Part shown: piece by piece, positions 25,207-35,400 of the stretch | How positions within the stretch are numbered: position 1 is the first letter of the stretch | Layout of the letters: each line of letters starts with the position of its first letter | DNA from: DATAXP01 sp036272935 | GTDB taxonomy: Bacteria; Planctomycetota; Planctomycetia; Pirellulales; PNKZ01 | NCBI GenBank assembly: GCA_036272935.1 | Contig: DATAXP010000023.1 | Location: 62,001-126,000, forward strand | Direction: 5' to 3' | Length of the DNA: 64,000 nt | Notes under the pieces: model-generated | Database searches by the model: none | Told to the model about the DNA's origin: nothing | Seen by the model: the letters and a program-made list of their open reading frames with translations, nothing else | Made by a program: the position numbers and the translations under genes

Positions 25207-27954
25207 CTACGGCCGGGTGAACGTCAGCCGGGCGTCGAGTACCTTTTCGATCCGGTCGGCACTTTCGCGCAGGTGGGCCTGGGTGTAGGTGTCCAGGTCG
25301 TCGTGGGCATCGAGCGCTCGTTCGATGCGGTCCTGCAATTGTTGCAGTTCGAGGTACGCCACCGTCTGGCAATCTTGCGGCGCGCCGGTGTTGCCCAGGG
25401 CGATGTTCGACAGCCGCTTCAGGTAACTACGCTGCAAGTTGCGGCGCAGGCTGCTGATGGCCGAGGAGCGGTTGGTGTACTTCCCCTTGGCCAGCTTGTC
25501 TTTCTCGACCTCGGAGAACACCGAGTGCGTGAGCCGGTTGAGAAGCTCGGCCGCGGTCAGCGCGTCCTTATCCTTGGCCACCTTCAGCTCCGAATCGTGC
25601 AGCCGATCGAGCGTCAGCGACGAAAGCAACTGGTCGAACATGCGGTCCTGCCACATGCCGATCACCTCGTGCACCGCGTAGTCGCTGCGCATCGGGGTGT
25701 TCACGCCCCAGTGGCTCCAGTGCGTCGTGGCCAGGTGGTTGTACAGCTCGGGCGGGAAGTTGAACGGCTTCTCGTTAAACATCGTCCGCTCGATCAGCGT
25801 CAGTGCTTCGCGCTGCTTGTCGGCCGAGACCACTTCGGTCGGCGGCTTGGCGTCCTTGTCGCCCTTGTGGCTGCGGTTCACTTCCAAGCCACCGACGTAG
25901 CGCGACGCGGCGAACACCGCCTGGCCGTAATTCCCCAGCAGCACGCCGAACGCCTGGCGAGCACGCTGATAGCCTTCGCCATCCTCGGTCATCTTGTTGA
26001 CGACGCCCGGCCACAGCTCGCCGACCATCTTGGTGCGCATATTCGCGTACTCGATCACATCCTTGCCCAAATCGAAGCGATTGCTGAGCGGATCGGGATC
26101 GATGCCGCGGGTGTCTTCATCGGTGGCATAGGCCAAGGCCGGCTCGCCCGAGCGGGCCGCAATCTTTTTGAGCGATGCCGCTTCGTCGCTGCTGAACGGC
26201 TTGTAGCCGTATTCGATCGCCCAGTAGTCGTACGGGCCGATGGTGGTCGAGTAGTAATCGCCTTGCTTCGAGCCCTTGGGCATGATGTTCGCCGGCGCGT
26301 AATCCATCACGCTCGCAACGACGCCCGTTTCCTTGGTCTTCTCAGCATTGTTCAGCTCGGTGAGCGTGAGATACGTGCTGGCCTTGAAGTTGTGCCGCAG
26401 GCCCAGCGTGTGCCCCACCTCGTGCATCGTCACTTCCTTCAGCCCTTGCAGCAGCAGCCGCTGCTGCTCCTTGGCCGACACGGGCGCTTGCGTGCTGGCG
26501 GCCAGCACTGTGGCCCCCAAGGCCAGCTCGCGCGCCATGCCCGAGTGCAGCTCGCACTGGCAGAGGAAATTGTCGCGATGCGCCGGCGACACCTGCTTCA
26601 GCCGCGCCTCGTAGCTGGCAATGTCCAGCGGACCGCCGGTCATCGCAGCGATCGAGGCGGGTGTGAACATCTCGTACTCGCGCTTCCAGAACTGCACGAA
26701 GTCAGCATCGAAGATGATGTCGGCATCGAGAATCTGGCCGTTCGTGGGATTCACGCGGCTGGGACCCATCGCAAAGCCGGCGTTGGCCGTGATCCAGCGG
26801 AACGTGTTGTAGTTCACGTCCTCGGGGTCCCAATCGGCGTTGTCGGGCTGCTGCCGCACTTCGATCGCGTTGGAGAAGCCCGCCTTCTCGAACGCCTTAT
26901 TCCATTCCATGATGCCGTCGCGAATCGCCGCCCGGTACTGATACGGCACGGTCTTCTCGAGCCAGAACACAATCGGCTTCTTCGGCGGCGAAACCTCGGC
27001 CGATGGATCCGCCTTCTGCAGATCCCAACGGTTGATGTAGCGCACGAACCGGTCCTGATCGTTTTTTAACGAAAAGTCCTTCACGGCCGTCAGGAAGTAG
27101 CCCACGCGGTCGTCGGCAATGCGCGGCGTGTAGCCGTTCTCGGGCAGGGCGCTGATCGAGTAGTGAACGTAGATCGACACGCCACGGCTATCGGGCACGG
27201 TTTCGATCTCGGTCGTCCCGCTCGAAGCGTAGGTGGCGGCCACCTCCAGCTCGACGTTGTCACGGAACCCCTTGATGGCCGACCAGGTCGACTTCGTCGA
27301 CGAGAAGCTGAACCCGGGCAGCATCTGGCCAATCTGCGGCAAGTCGCTCATGAACACTTGCCCCAGGTCGACGACGATTCCGCCGCCGGGCCCCACGGTG
27401 ACAATCGGCAGGGCGAACAACACGCTGTCGGTGTACGCCAGCCGGACCGCTTTCTCTTCGGGGCTCCCCTTGGCAGCGCGAAAACGGACGTTGCGGCGGA
27501 CGATCTGCACGTGGTCTTCCACCTTGCGGAACTGCCACAGCCAATCGTCGCCGAAGCCCCAGGTCATGCCCCCCAGCAGCATCCCTTCGCCGATGCCGCG
27601 GGCGATCGACGTAAGCACGATGAAGTCGTGGTTCAGCTGGCTCGGCGCGATCTCGGCATACACCTTGTTCTCTTTATGGTGCAGCTTGATCAGCCCGTCG
27701 ACCGCCTCAAACTCCTTGAGCGTATCGGTGTACGACGGGTACTTAGGCTTGGCCGATGAGGCCGACGTGCTGCCGCTCGACGAGCCGGAGCTTGCGTGGG
27801 TCTCGGCCTTGATGGTGTCGGTTTTGGGAGCATCCTTTTCGGCGCTCTTGGCTGGCTCGGCCGGCTTCGGGTCCTCGGCTCGCAAGCCGATCGGGCAGCT
27901 CGTGGCCAGTCCAAACAACGCAATGGTGGCAAGGCGGCGTATCATCGCTTTCAT
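25207..27954 (-). CDS. Secreted zinc-dependent metalloprotease (DUF5117/DUF5118 type)
   Basis: A 915-residue protein with a signal peptide (FGLATSCPIGLRAED). A charged, Ser-rich linker follows, with AKPKYPSYTDTLKEF marking the DUF5118-like start. The DUF5117-like region follows, and the zinc site is HEVGHTLGLRHN, the extended HExxHxxGxxH of metzincins, near residue 510. Family members are large secreted peptidases common in Bacteroidetes and Planctomycetes, with unknown substrates. Around 28095-28100 on the minus strand there is a perfect TATAAT about 140 nt before the start, a possible promoter. The gene is divergent from the APH-like kinase. Confidence 0.9.
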   Translation of the reverse strand: MKAMIRRLATIALFGLATSCPIGLRAEDPKPAEPAKSAEKDAPKTDTIKAETHASSGSSSGSTSASSAKPKYPSYTDTLKEFEAVDGLIKLHHKENKVYAEIAPSQLNHDFIVLTSIARGIGEGMLLGGMTWGFGDDWLWQFRKVEDHVQIVRRNVRFRAAKGSPEEKAVRLAYTDSVLFALPIVTVGPGGGIVVDLGQVFMSDLPQIGQMLPGFSFSSTKSTWSAIKGFRDNVELEVAATYASSGTTEIETVPDSRGVSIYVHYSISALPENGYTPRIADDRVGYFLTAVKDFSLKNDQDRFVRYINRWDLQKADPSAEVSPPKKPIVFWLEKTVPYQYRAAIRDGIMEWNKAFEKAGFSNAIEVRQQPDNADWDPEDVNYNTFRWITANAGFAMGPSRVNPTNGQILDADIIFDADFVQFWKREYEMFTPASIAAMTGGPLDIASYEARLKQVSPAHRDNFLCQCELHSGMARELALGATVLAASTQAPVSAKEQQRLLLQGLKEVTMHEVGHTLGLRHNFKASTYLTLTELNNAEKTKETGVVASVMDYAPANIMPKGSKQGDYYSTTIGPYDYWAIEYGYKPFSSDEAASLKKIAARSGEPALAYATDEDTRGIDPDPLSNRFDLGKDVIEYANMRTKMVGELWPGVVNKMTEDGEGYQRARQAFGVLLGNYGQAVFAASRYVGGLEVNRSHKGDKDAKPPTEVVSADKQREALTLIERTMFNEKPFNFPPELYNHLATTHWSHWGVNTPMRSDYAVHEVIGMWQDRMFDQLLSSLTLDRLHDSELKVAKDKDALTAAELLNRLTHSVFSEVEKDKLAKGKYTNRSSAISSLRRNLQRSYLKRLSNIALGNTGAPQDCQTVAYLELQQLQDRIERALDAHDDLDTYTQAHLRESADRIEKVLDARLTFTRP

Positions 27955-28094
27955 GGGCCCCGTGCGGGAGAAAGGGGGGTGTGTGCACGAACGAATGAGC
28001 AGAGCGGTCCGATCCCTCGATGGCCGGCGGCACTAAGCAGTTGCCAGCCCAGCCGAAACGTTTCCAATATACAACACGTAGGCGGAGTTTGCGA

Positions 28095-28100
28095 ATTATA
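28095..28100 (-). promoter_or_regulatory. Possible -10 element (TATAAT) for the metalloprotease gene
   Basis: A perfect TATAAT on the minus strand in the divergent 248-nt intergenic region. No good -35 box was found at 16-18 nt, so this is weak evidence. Confidence 0.3.
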
Positions 28101-28202
28101 GACGACGTTGACGATCGTAACGAATGTGCGGCGACGCCGCCGCAAACAACTCACGCTCCTCAGACAGTTGCCGCCGAGCGTGTCGTTCTTGTGCGTCGAC
28201 TC

Positions 28203-29237
28203 ATGACCAGTGAACCCGAAATTACGCCGGTGCTGGCCGAGTATCCCCAGGAGTGTGAGCCTTCACGGTGGCAATTTTTGGCCGGAGCCGGTGGATTCAG
28301 CGGATCGCTGCTCTGGCTGCTCACAACCCCTGCCGGGCCGTTGTGCTTACGGCGCTGGCCCCGCACCGAATCGCCGCCGCGCTTCGAGCGGCAACGCCTG
28401 AAGGCGATTCACCGGTTTTTGAAGTTTGTTCATGCAGCGGGGTTCGACCGGGTACCGTTGCCACGGCAAGCGCGATCCGGCCACACCGTCATCGAGCATG
28501 CCGCGCACTTTTGGGATTTGAGCACTTGGATGCCGGGACGCGCCGACTTCGGCGCCAACCCCAGCGAAGTGCGGCTATGTGCGGCAATGACCGCGCTGGG
28601 CGAGTTCCACTGCGCTGCCGAGTCGTTTCCCGCGCAATCTCGCCGGCGTGGCCGGTCCGACGGCATGCGTCGGCGCTACCACGAGCTTTGCAAGTTGATG
28701 CACAACGAACTTGCTCCGCTGCGTCGCTGCATCGAGCCCGCGGATTGGCCCGAAATGGCGGAGCGTTCCACAGCGTATTACGACCTTGCCTGGCAGCTCG
28801 CCCCTCGGCTTGTCGGCGAACTTACCTCGACGGCGAACCTGCAAGTTCCGTTGCAGGTTTGCCTCCGCGACGTCTGGCACGAGAATATGCTGTACGAAGG
28901 CGACCGTGTGACGGCGATCCTCGACTTCAGCACGCTGGCGGTCGACAATGTGGCAACCGATGTTGCCCGGCTGCTGGGGAGCTGTGTGCTCGACGACCCG
29001 GCCGGCTGGCGTGCTGGGCTCGAGGCCTACGAATCGATCCGGCCACTTAGTGCCGACGAGCGACGGCTGGTGGCGGCGTTCGATCGAGCGAACGTGATAC
29101 TGAGCGGGTTAAACTGGATTCGCTGGGTGTACCAGGACCGCCGCGAGTTCGACGACCGACCAAGGGTGCTAGCGAGAATGGACCATTGGCTCACGCGAAT
29201 ACGGTGCTTACTAGCCCGAAGCGCCAGCGAGGGATAG
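28203..29237 (+). CDS. Aminoglycoside phosphotransferase (APH)/choline-kinase-like protein
   Basis: A 344-residue cytoplasmic protein with the APH kinase fold. The catalytic segment CLRDVWHENMLY corresponds to the usual HxDxxxxN loop, with the nucleophilic His replaced by Arg, and ILDFSTLAVDN supplies the metal-binding DF motif. The N-terminal lobe includes LCLRRWPR, where the ATP-binding Lys is normally found. The substrate is unknown; such proteins phosphorylate small hydroxyl compounds. ATG 28203 is chosen. The last nine residues, LLARSASEG, lie within a palindromic repeat (29210-29280), so the natural C terminus was probably replaced. Confidence 0.7.
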   Translation: MTSEPEITPVLAEYPQECEPSRWQFLAGAGGFSGSLLWLLTTPAGPLCLRRWPRTESPPRFERQRLKAIHRFLKFVHAAGFDRVPLPRQARSGHTVIEHAAHFWDLSTWMPGRADFGANPSEVRLCAAMTALGEFHCAAESFPAQSRRRGRSDGMRRRYHELCKLMHNELAPLRRCIEPADWPEMAERSTAYYDLAWQLAPRLVGELTSTANLQVPLQVCLRDVWHENMLYEGDRVTAILDFSTLAVDNVATDVARLLGSCVLDDPAGWRAGLEAYESIRPLSADERRLVAAFDRANVILSGLNWIRWVYQDRREFDDRPRVLARMDHWLTRIRCLLARSASEG

Positions 29238-29280
29238 TTGGGCAAACCATCTGTTTCCCTCGCTAGCGCTTCGGGCTAGT
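29210..29280. repeat. Near-perfect 25-bp inverted repeat at the end of the APH-like gene
   Basis: The arms are 29210-29234 (ACTAGCCCGAAGCGCCAGCG then AGGGA) and 29256-29280 (the inverse, one mismatch) with a 21-nt loop. The left arm is coding (ARSASEG and stop). The structure can form a strong hairpin and may serve as a terminator. Confidence 0.85.
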
Positions 29281-29367
29281 GACGATCGAACTCCAACCGC
29301 CGCCGCCGATTTGCTACCTTATGGACCAGATAAATTGGGTCCGAGAACGGTCGAAGGGATAGCTGCC

Positions 29368-31848
29368 ATGTCGAAAGTTGCGCCGAAAGTTGCAAGGAGC
29401 GCCGGTTGGCTCGGCGCGGCGATGTTGCTGGTGTGGTCCGCCGGGTTACCGGCCCACGCGCAGCAAGTGGTCGGCCTGCCAGGGCTCGATCTGGGCAAGG
29501 TGCAAACGCCGGTGGCGGTGACGGCCGAGGTGGTTCCGGGTGCAGGCGGCGAGCCGGCACAGCTCGTCGTGCATGCCAAAATGCAGGACGGCTGGCATAT
29601 CTATTCCACGACCCAGCCCCCCGGCGGCCCGGTCCGCACGAAGATCACGCTCGCCGCCGACTCACCTGCGAAGCTGGCCGGCGAGTTCCAGCCGACGCCA
29701 GCTCCCGAAAAGCATCCCGAGCCGGCGTTCAACAACATCACGGTCGAAACGCACGCCGGCGACGTGACGTGGCGCGCTGGGCTGTCGATCCCGCCGGGGA
29801 CCGATCTCGCTCAGCTCGTCGTCTCGGGCAAGGTGTTCGTGCAGGCGTGTACCGACACCAATTGCCTGCCGCCGCAAAACGTGCCGTTCGAGGCACGGCT
29901 TGCTCCCGGGTCGCCAGCTCAAACCGCTCCCGCTGCAACGCAGCCAGCCGTGAAGCCGCAGCCTGCTGCCAAGCCACAGGCATCGGCTCCGCTGGCCGTC
30001 GAAACGCTTGGCAAGTACACGCACGCGCTCAGCCACGCGATCATCGAAGGGCGCATCGAGCCGCAGGTCGTCACCCCCGGCAGCCGCGCCACACTGCACC
30101 TGCGAGCCACGCCGACCGATGGCTACTACATCTACGCCTTGGCCAGCAAGCCGACCGATTTCGGACCCAAGCCGACGCTGATTCAACTAACGCGCGCAAC
30201 CGCCTGTACCGATTCGACACCGCGCCCCAGCGAAAAGCCGCAGTCGATGCAGACGACCACGGGCCAAGCGGTCGGCTATCACACCGATCCGGTCGAGTGG
30301 ACGATCGACCTGTGCACCCCCGACACCGCCCGCGCCGGCGCGTTGCCGGTCGAGGGATTGATAGGCTACATGACCTGCCTGAAGGACGGCAGCTGCGACT
30401 TGCCGAGGGCGGCCAAGTTCTCGGGCATCCTCAACGTCGGCACGGACCACAAGAACGGTTCGCTGATGCTGCGCTTCGAGGATGCCAAGTACAGCCAGGT
30501 CGCCGCCCTGGCTCTTGCCGCGCCGCCCCCGACTGTGCAAGCCACGCACGGCATCACTCCCGCGATCCCCTTGGCCCCGACCAACGAGCCGCCGCGCGAC
30601 TTGTCGGCGCTGCCGTGGATGATTCTCTCGGCATTGCTGGGCGGTTTGATCTTGAACCTGATGCCGTGCGTGCTGCCGGTGATCGGGCTGAAAATTTTCT
30701 CGTTCGTCGAGCAGGCGGGCGAAAGCCGCCGCGTGGCGCTGCTGCTAAACCTCTGGTACACGCTTGGCGTGCTGGCTGTGTTCATGGTGCTGGCGACACT
30801 CGCCAGTGCCGCGAAGCTGGGCCTGGCCGATTCGAGCTGGGGCTGGGGCCAGCAGAATTCGTCGGTCGTGTTCAACATCGCGATGTGCTCGATCGTATTC
30901 GTGATGGCGCTCAGCTTCCTGGGCGTGTGGGAGATTCCGATTCCCGGCTTCGTCGGCTCAGGCAAGGCGCAAGACCTCGCTGCCCGCGAAGGAGCGTTCG
31001 GCGCGTTCACCAAGGGGATCGTCACGACGGTGCTCTCGACCGCCTGTAGCGGACCGTTCCTGGGCCCGGTGCTGGGCTTCACGCTCACGCAACCGCCATT
31101 CATCACCTACCTGATCTGCGGCTTCATCGGTCTGGGGATGGCGAGCCCATATCTGATCATCGGCGCGTTCCCCGAGCTGGTGCGCTTTCTGCCGAAGCCT
31201 GGCGCGTGGATGGACACGTTCAAGCAGGCGATGGGCTTCGTGATGATGGGGGCGATCGTGTTCCTGTTCAGCGCGATGCCGAAACGCGAATACGTGGTGC
31301 CGACGTTCTGCCTGCTCGTCGGCTTGTGGGCCGGCTGCTGGTGGATCGGCCGCACACCGCTGTACGCCGGAGCCGCCAAGCTGGCCAAGGCCTACACGAT
31401 CGGCGGACTGATTACTGCCGTGGTCGGCATCGCGGGGTTCAAGGTGCTGTTGCCCAGTGAGTCACTGATCGCCTGGCGGCCTTATTCGCAGCAGGCGCTC
31501 CAGCAGCTCACAGCCGAAGGAAAGACCGTGATGGTCGACTTCACCGCCGACTGGTGCCTGACCTGCAAGACGAACCTGAACTTTGTCATCAACACGCCCG
31601 AGGTGAGCGACGCCGTGCGGCGTGCCGGCGTGGTGCCGTTGATCGTCGATCTGACCGATCCGGACAGCGAAGATTGGAAGGTGCTCAACTCGCTGGGCTT
31701 CCAATCGATCCCGATGCTCGCCATCTTCCCCGCCCACGAGCCACAGAGGCCGATCACCCTGCCCGACCTGCTCACAAAGAACAAGGTGCTCGACGCCCTG
31801 GAAAAAGCCGGCCCCTCAAAACAAACACCACGCACGGCGCGGCGGTGA
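29368..31848 (+). CDS. DsbD-like thiol:disulfide interchange protein
   Basis: An 826-residue membrane protein. After a signal peptide (AAMLLVWSAGLPAHA) come two periplasmic DsbD-alpha-like domains (about residues 40-180 and 200-360), then a membrane part of about eight helices with the redox Cys pair in LNLMPCVLPVIGLK and LSTACSGPFLGP, and a C-terminal thioredoxin domain with FTADWCLTCK. It passes reducing power from cytoplasmic thioredoxin to the periplasm, for example for cytochrome c maturation, which fits the many c-type haems in this window. The start at 29368 has GAAGGGA about 8 nt upstream; the frame opens earlier at 29311. Confidence 0.9.
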   Translation: MSKVAPKVARSAGWLGAAMLLVWSAGLPAHAQQVVGLPGLDLGKVQTPVAVTAEVVPGAGGEPAQLVVHAKMQDGWHIYSTTQPPGGPVRTKITLAADSPAKLAGEFQPTPAPEKHPEPAFNNITVETHAGDVTWRAGLSIPPGTDLAQLVVSGKVFVQACTDTNCLPPQNVPFEARLAPGSPAQTAPAATQPAVKPQPAAKPQASAPLAVETLGKYTHALSHAIIEGRIEPQVVTPGSRATLHLRATPTDGYYIYALASKPTDFGPKPTLIQLTRATACTDSTPRPSEKPQSMQTTTGQAVGYHTDPVEWTIDLCTPDTARAGALPVEGLIGYMTCLKDGSCDLPRAAKFSGILNVGTDHKNGSLMLRFEDAKYSQVAALALAAPPPTVQATHGITPAIPLAPTNEPPRDLSALPWMILSALLGGLILNLMPCVLPVIGLKIFSFVEQAGESRRVALLLNLWYTLGVLAVFMVLATLASAAKLGLADSSWGWGQQNSSVVFNIAMCSIVFVMALSFLGVWEIPIPGFVGSGKAQDLAAREGAFGAFTKGIVTTVLSTACSGPFLGPVLGFTLTQPPFITYLICGFIGLGMASPYLIIGAFPELVRFLPKPGAWMDTFKQAMGFVMMGAIVFLFSAMPKREYVVPTFCLLVGLWAGCWWIGRTPLYAGAAKLAKAYTIGGLITAVVGIAGFKVLLPSESLIAWRPYSQQALQQLTAEGKTVMVDFTADWCLTCKTNLNFVINTPEVSDAVRRAGVVPLIVDLTDPDSEDWKVLNSLGFQSIPMLAIFPAHEPQRPITLPDLLTKNKVLDALEKAGPSKQTPRTARR

Positions 31849-31867
31849 TGACGGGAGAGACAAAGCA

Positions 31868-32407
31868 ATGGCGCAACCCGTCGTCGTCGCTTTGCTGTGC
31901 GCCGTGTGCTTTTCGGCGTCTTGCTCCAGAGAAGACGGGAACCGGGTTCCAACCACTCTTGCCGAGGCGCATCGGAAGCATCCCGACGACATGTCGGGCA
32001 TCATTCTCGACACGTTTTGGTGCAAGCTGCACCATCAGCCGTTCCGGTTTGACGAGCGCGCCAAGTATTACCAGGAGTACTGGCGCTCGATGGAGAAGCC
32101 CAAAGGAGGCAGCCCGGCCGATGGCGCAAGAATCGCCTGGGTGGTTACACAAGGAAGCGGCACAGGCACCGCCCATCTCGGCATCAGCACGTCGGACCAC
32201 AGCAATTGGCGCTACGAATACCGCGCGTTCTCCGTGACTCTGTGCCTCGGTGGTCATTTCTGCTGCTTCTTAAGTGCCGCGATGGCTTCCTCGGCGCCCA
32301 CCAGCTGCCGGCGCAGATCGTCGAGGCTGGCCCGCTCTTTGGCCACCACGTCGGCAGGTGCCCGTGAGACGAAGTTCTCGTTTGCGAGCTTGCCTTCTTT
32401 CGCTTGA
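31868..32407 (+). CDS. Hypothetical small lipoprotein running into a repeat
   Basis: A signal peptide with lipobox-like FSASC (Cys near residue 19) is followed by a soluble part: TLAEAHRKHPDDMSGIILD, FDERAKYYQEYWRSM and GISTSDHSNWRYEYR. GGGAGAG lies 8-10 nt before the ATG, and codon third positions are GC-rich, both supporting coding. From about 32222 the frame enters a dispersed repeat and then overlaps the 3' end of valS, so the last ~60 residues are probably not natural. The family is not recognised. Either the gene is truncated by repeat insertion or it is a decaying relic. Confidence 0.45.
   Translation: MAQPVVVALLCAVCFSASCSREDGNRVPTTLAEAHRKHPDDMSGIILDTFWCKLHHQPFRFDERAKYYQEYWRSMEKPKGGSPADGARIAWVVTQGSGTGTAHLGISTSDHSNWRYEYRAFSVTLCLGGHFCCFLSAAMASSAPTSCRRRSSRLARSLATTSAGARETKFSFASLPSFA
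32222..32254. repeat. Dispersed CACAGAGGCACGGAG-type repeat, copy 1
   Basis: On the minus strand it reads CACCGAGGCACAGAGTCACG followed by GAGAACGCGCG, nearly the same as the copy in the SMP-30 signal peptide (38331-38366) and related to 38428-38458. It sits at the convergent junction of the lipoprotein and valS. Confidence 0.7.
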
Positions 32408-35400
32408 ATCTGTTTCGCCAGGTTTTCGCGATCTTTCTCCTTGCGCGCGATCTCGGCGTCGACATCGATTAGCCCCACTAGGTCGACGAACAACTCGGCC
32501 GCGCCGGCGGTGATGTTTGCGCTGGTCGCGGGCGGCGCCGTCGACGGTCCCCAGCCGGTCGCCGTCGCCCCGGCCATCGATTCGAAATAGCCAGCCATCG
32601 GTCGTAGCAGCTCGACGAGCGCCGCATCGCAGCGCACCGAAAACTTGATCGGCGTCTTTGGCGGAATGTTCTGCCGGGCACGAATCTCGCGCAGCCCTTT
32701 TAGCACTTCTTGGAAGCGCGCGAAGCGGGCCTCGATCTCGACATCCTGCCGGCGCACGTCGGGCTCAGGCCACGCAGCGATCACCACGCTCTCATCGGCC
32801 GCTTGCGGTTTAGCCAATCCGCGCGCGGGGCATGCCTCATTGAGGAGTCGCCAAATCTCTTCCGTAATGAACGGAATCACCGGGTGCAGCAGCCGCAGCA
32901 AGTTGTCGAGCACGTGGGCCAGCACGCGCTGAGCAACCTGGCGCGACGCGGCATCTTGCAGCCGCCCTTTGACCATCTCCACGTAGAAACTGCAAAACTC
33001 GTCCCAGGCAAACTCGTAAAGCAGCCGCGTGTAATCGGCAAAGCGGTAGGTGTCCAGCGCGCCGGTCGCCTCGCCAGCGACAGTCGCCAGCCGGCTCAAA
33101 ATCCAGCGATCCTCAACCGCCAGCTCAGCATCTTTCACCGCGCCGGCCGTGTAGCCTTCCAAATTCATCAAGGCGAAGCGGGCTGCGTTCCACAGCTTGT
33201 TGCAGAAATTGCGGCCTTTCTCGAACCGTTCGCTCACCACCGCGCCGCGCGGCAGCGCCTTGTCCGCTGGCTTCTCGGCCCACTGCGTTGAGAACTCCTT
33301 GGAGCAGTGAGTACACGCCACGCGCGGCAGCACGCGGTTCTTGCGAGTCTGTTCGATCAGCTTGCCGCAGTGGGGACACTCGAACTCGACCGGCATCCGC
33401 ACGTCCTGCGTCTCGGTCGTCAGGTCCGTCAGGCCGAACCGCAGCGCATCGGCGCCGAACTTTTCGATCACGTCGATCGGATCGACGCCGTTCCCCTTCG
33501 ACTTCGACATCGTATCGCCGTAGCCATCGAGAATCTTGGGATGGATGAAGACCTCGTGGAACGGAATTACCCCTTCTCCCTCCGGGAGAAGGTGGCCGAA
33601 GGCCGGATGAGGGTGAAGCGGCTTGTGCGCTGTTGCCGATTGCGCTTTGCTCGCCTGGTGCGCTGTTGCCGCTTCACCCTCACCCGGCTCGCTGTGCTCG
33701 CCACCCTCTCCCGGAGGGAGAGGGTTTCTGCGGACATTGTGCAGCCCCATCAGCACCATCCGCGCAACCCACAGCGTGATAATGTCGCGGCTGGTGACCA
33801 GCGTGCTGGTGGGATAGTAGTACGCCAGTTCCGGCGTTTGGTCGGGCCAGCCGAGCGTGCTATGTGGCCACAAGGCGCTGCTGAACCAGGTATCGAGCAC
33901 GTCGGGGTCTTCTGTGTAGCCCATCGTGATGAGCGTGTCCCGAATCGCATCGAGCAGCGATGGATCGCGGAAGCAGATGTGCAGATGGCCTTCCGCGTAC
34001 GAACACGCAAAGCCTTCCATCGCCTCGTCTGCCCGAGCATCATCGTCGCCACATGCTGGTCCGATCACATACTTGAGAAAGTACGCGCGAACAGCCGCTT
34101 CCGTGTAGTTTTCGCCGTCCCATTTGGGGCGCGTCCAAACCGGTATCCGGTGTCCCCACCACAGTTGCCGGCTTACGGGCCAGTCGCGTTTTTCGCCGAG
34201 CCAGTCGAGATAGGTCTTGGCGTAGCGCGACGGAAAAATCTTCACGCGGCCATCGCTCACGGCGTCCATTGCCGATTGGGCCAGTTCGTTCATTTTCACG
34301 AACCATTGATCAGCCAGCCACGGCTCGATAGGCGTCTTCGAGCGATCACTGTGGGCCAAGTCGATTTCGCGATCCTCGACCTCCGCCAACAGGCCGGCCG
34401 TTTCGAGATCGGCAACCACGCGCTCGCGCGCCCTGGCCATCGATAGTTTCTGATACGGCTCGGGCACGCCGCCGTTCAGCGTGCCGTCGGGGCTCATGAT
34501 GTTGATCGATCGAAGGTTCTGCCGACGACCCACGTCGTAGTCGTTCGGATCGTGTGCCGGCGTGATCTTCACCGCGCCGGAACCCATTTCGGGCTTCGCC
34601 CATTCGTCGGCCACCAGCGGGATGTCGCGATCGGCCAGCGGCAGGCGGACCATGCGCCCGGCGCGGGCCATGTCACGCAGCTTGATGAGCTCCGCCAGCT
34701 TCGCCCCACGGCGCTCGACGAGCGCGTCGAGCTGCGATTGCACCGCAGGCGTTTCTTTCTCGGAAGTGTCGGCGAGCTTCGCACGTAGTTCGGCCTCAGC
34801 GCGGTCGAGCGCTTTGGCCGGGTCGGGATGCACCGCCACGGCCGTGTCGCCGAGCATCGTTTCGGGGCGGGTCGTGGCGACGGTGACAAACTCCGGCTCG
34901 CCGGGCTTGGGATCGACGACCGGATATTTGATGTGCCAGAAGTGCCCCTTCACCGTTTCATGGAATACTTCGTCGTCGCTGACGGCGGTTTGCAGGAACG
35001 TGTCCCAGTTCACCAGGCGCTTGCCGCGGTAAATTCTTCCTTCTTTGAACAGGTTGAAGAAGGTCTCGCGCACCGCCCGAGCACATTGGTCGTCTAGCGT
35101 GAACCGGGTGCGCTGCCAGTCGCAACTGCATCCCAGACGTTGGAGTTGGCCGAGGATGCGCTGCTCATAATCGTTCTTCCACGCCCAGATGCGCTCGACG
35201 AGCTTCTCGCGCCCCAGGTCGTGCCGGCTCAGCTTTTCTTCTTGCAATAGCCGGCGTTCGACGACCGCTTGCGTGGCGATGCCCGCATGGTCGGTGCCCG
35301 GCATCCACAGGGCGTTGAACCCCTGCATGCGCTTCCAGCGCACTAGCGTATCTTGCAGCGTGTTGTTCAGCGCGTGCCCCAGGTGCAGCGCGCCGGTCAC

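Noticed and set aside
25273..27069. 598-codon open frame opposite the metalloprotease
   Set aside because: Antisense shadow with no recognisable domain; the minus-strand protein has a complete zinc site and a signal peptide.
31772..32257. Open frame on the minus strand opposite the small lipoprotein
   Set aside because: It begins inside a dispersed repeat and has no ribosome site; the plus-strand frame has better coding signs.
33571..33726. Intein in ValRS
   Set aside because: The insert is only 52 residues, has no splicing motifs (no N-terminal Cys/Ser block or C-terminal HN), and is a DNA palindrome.
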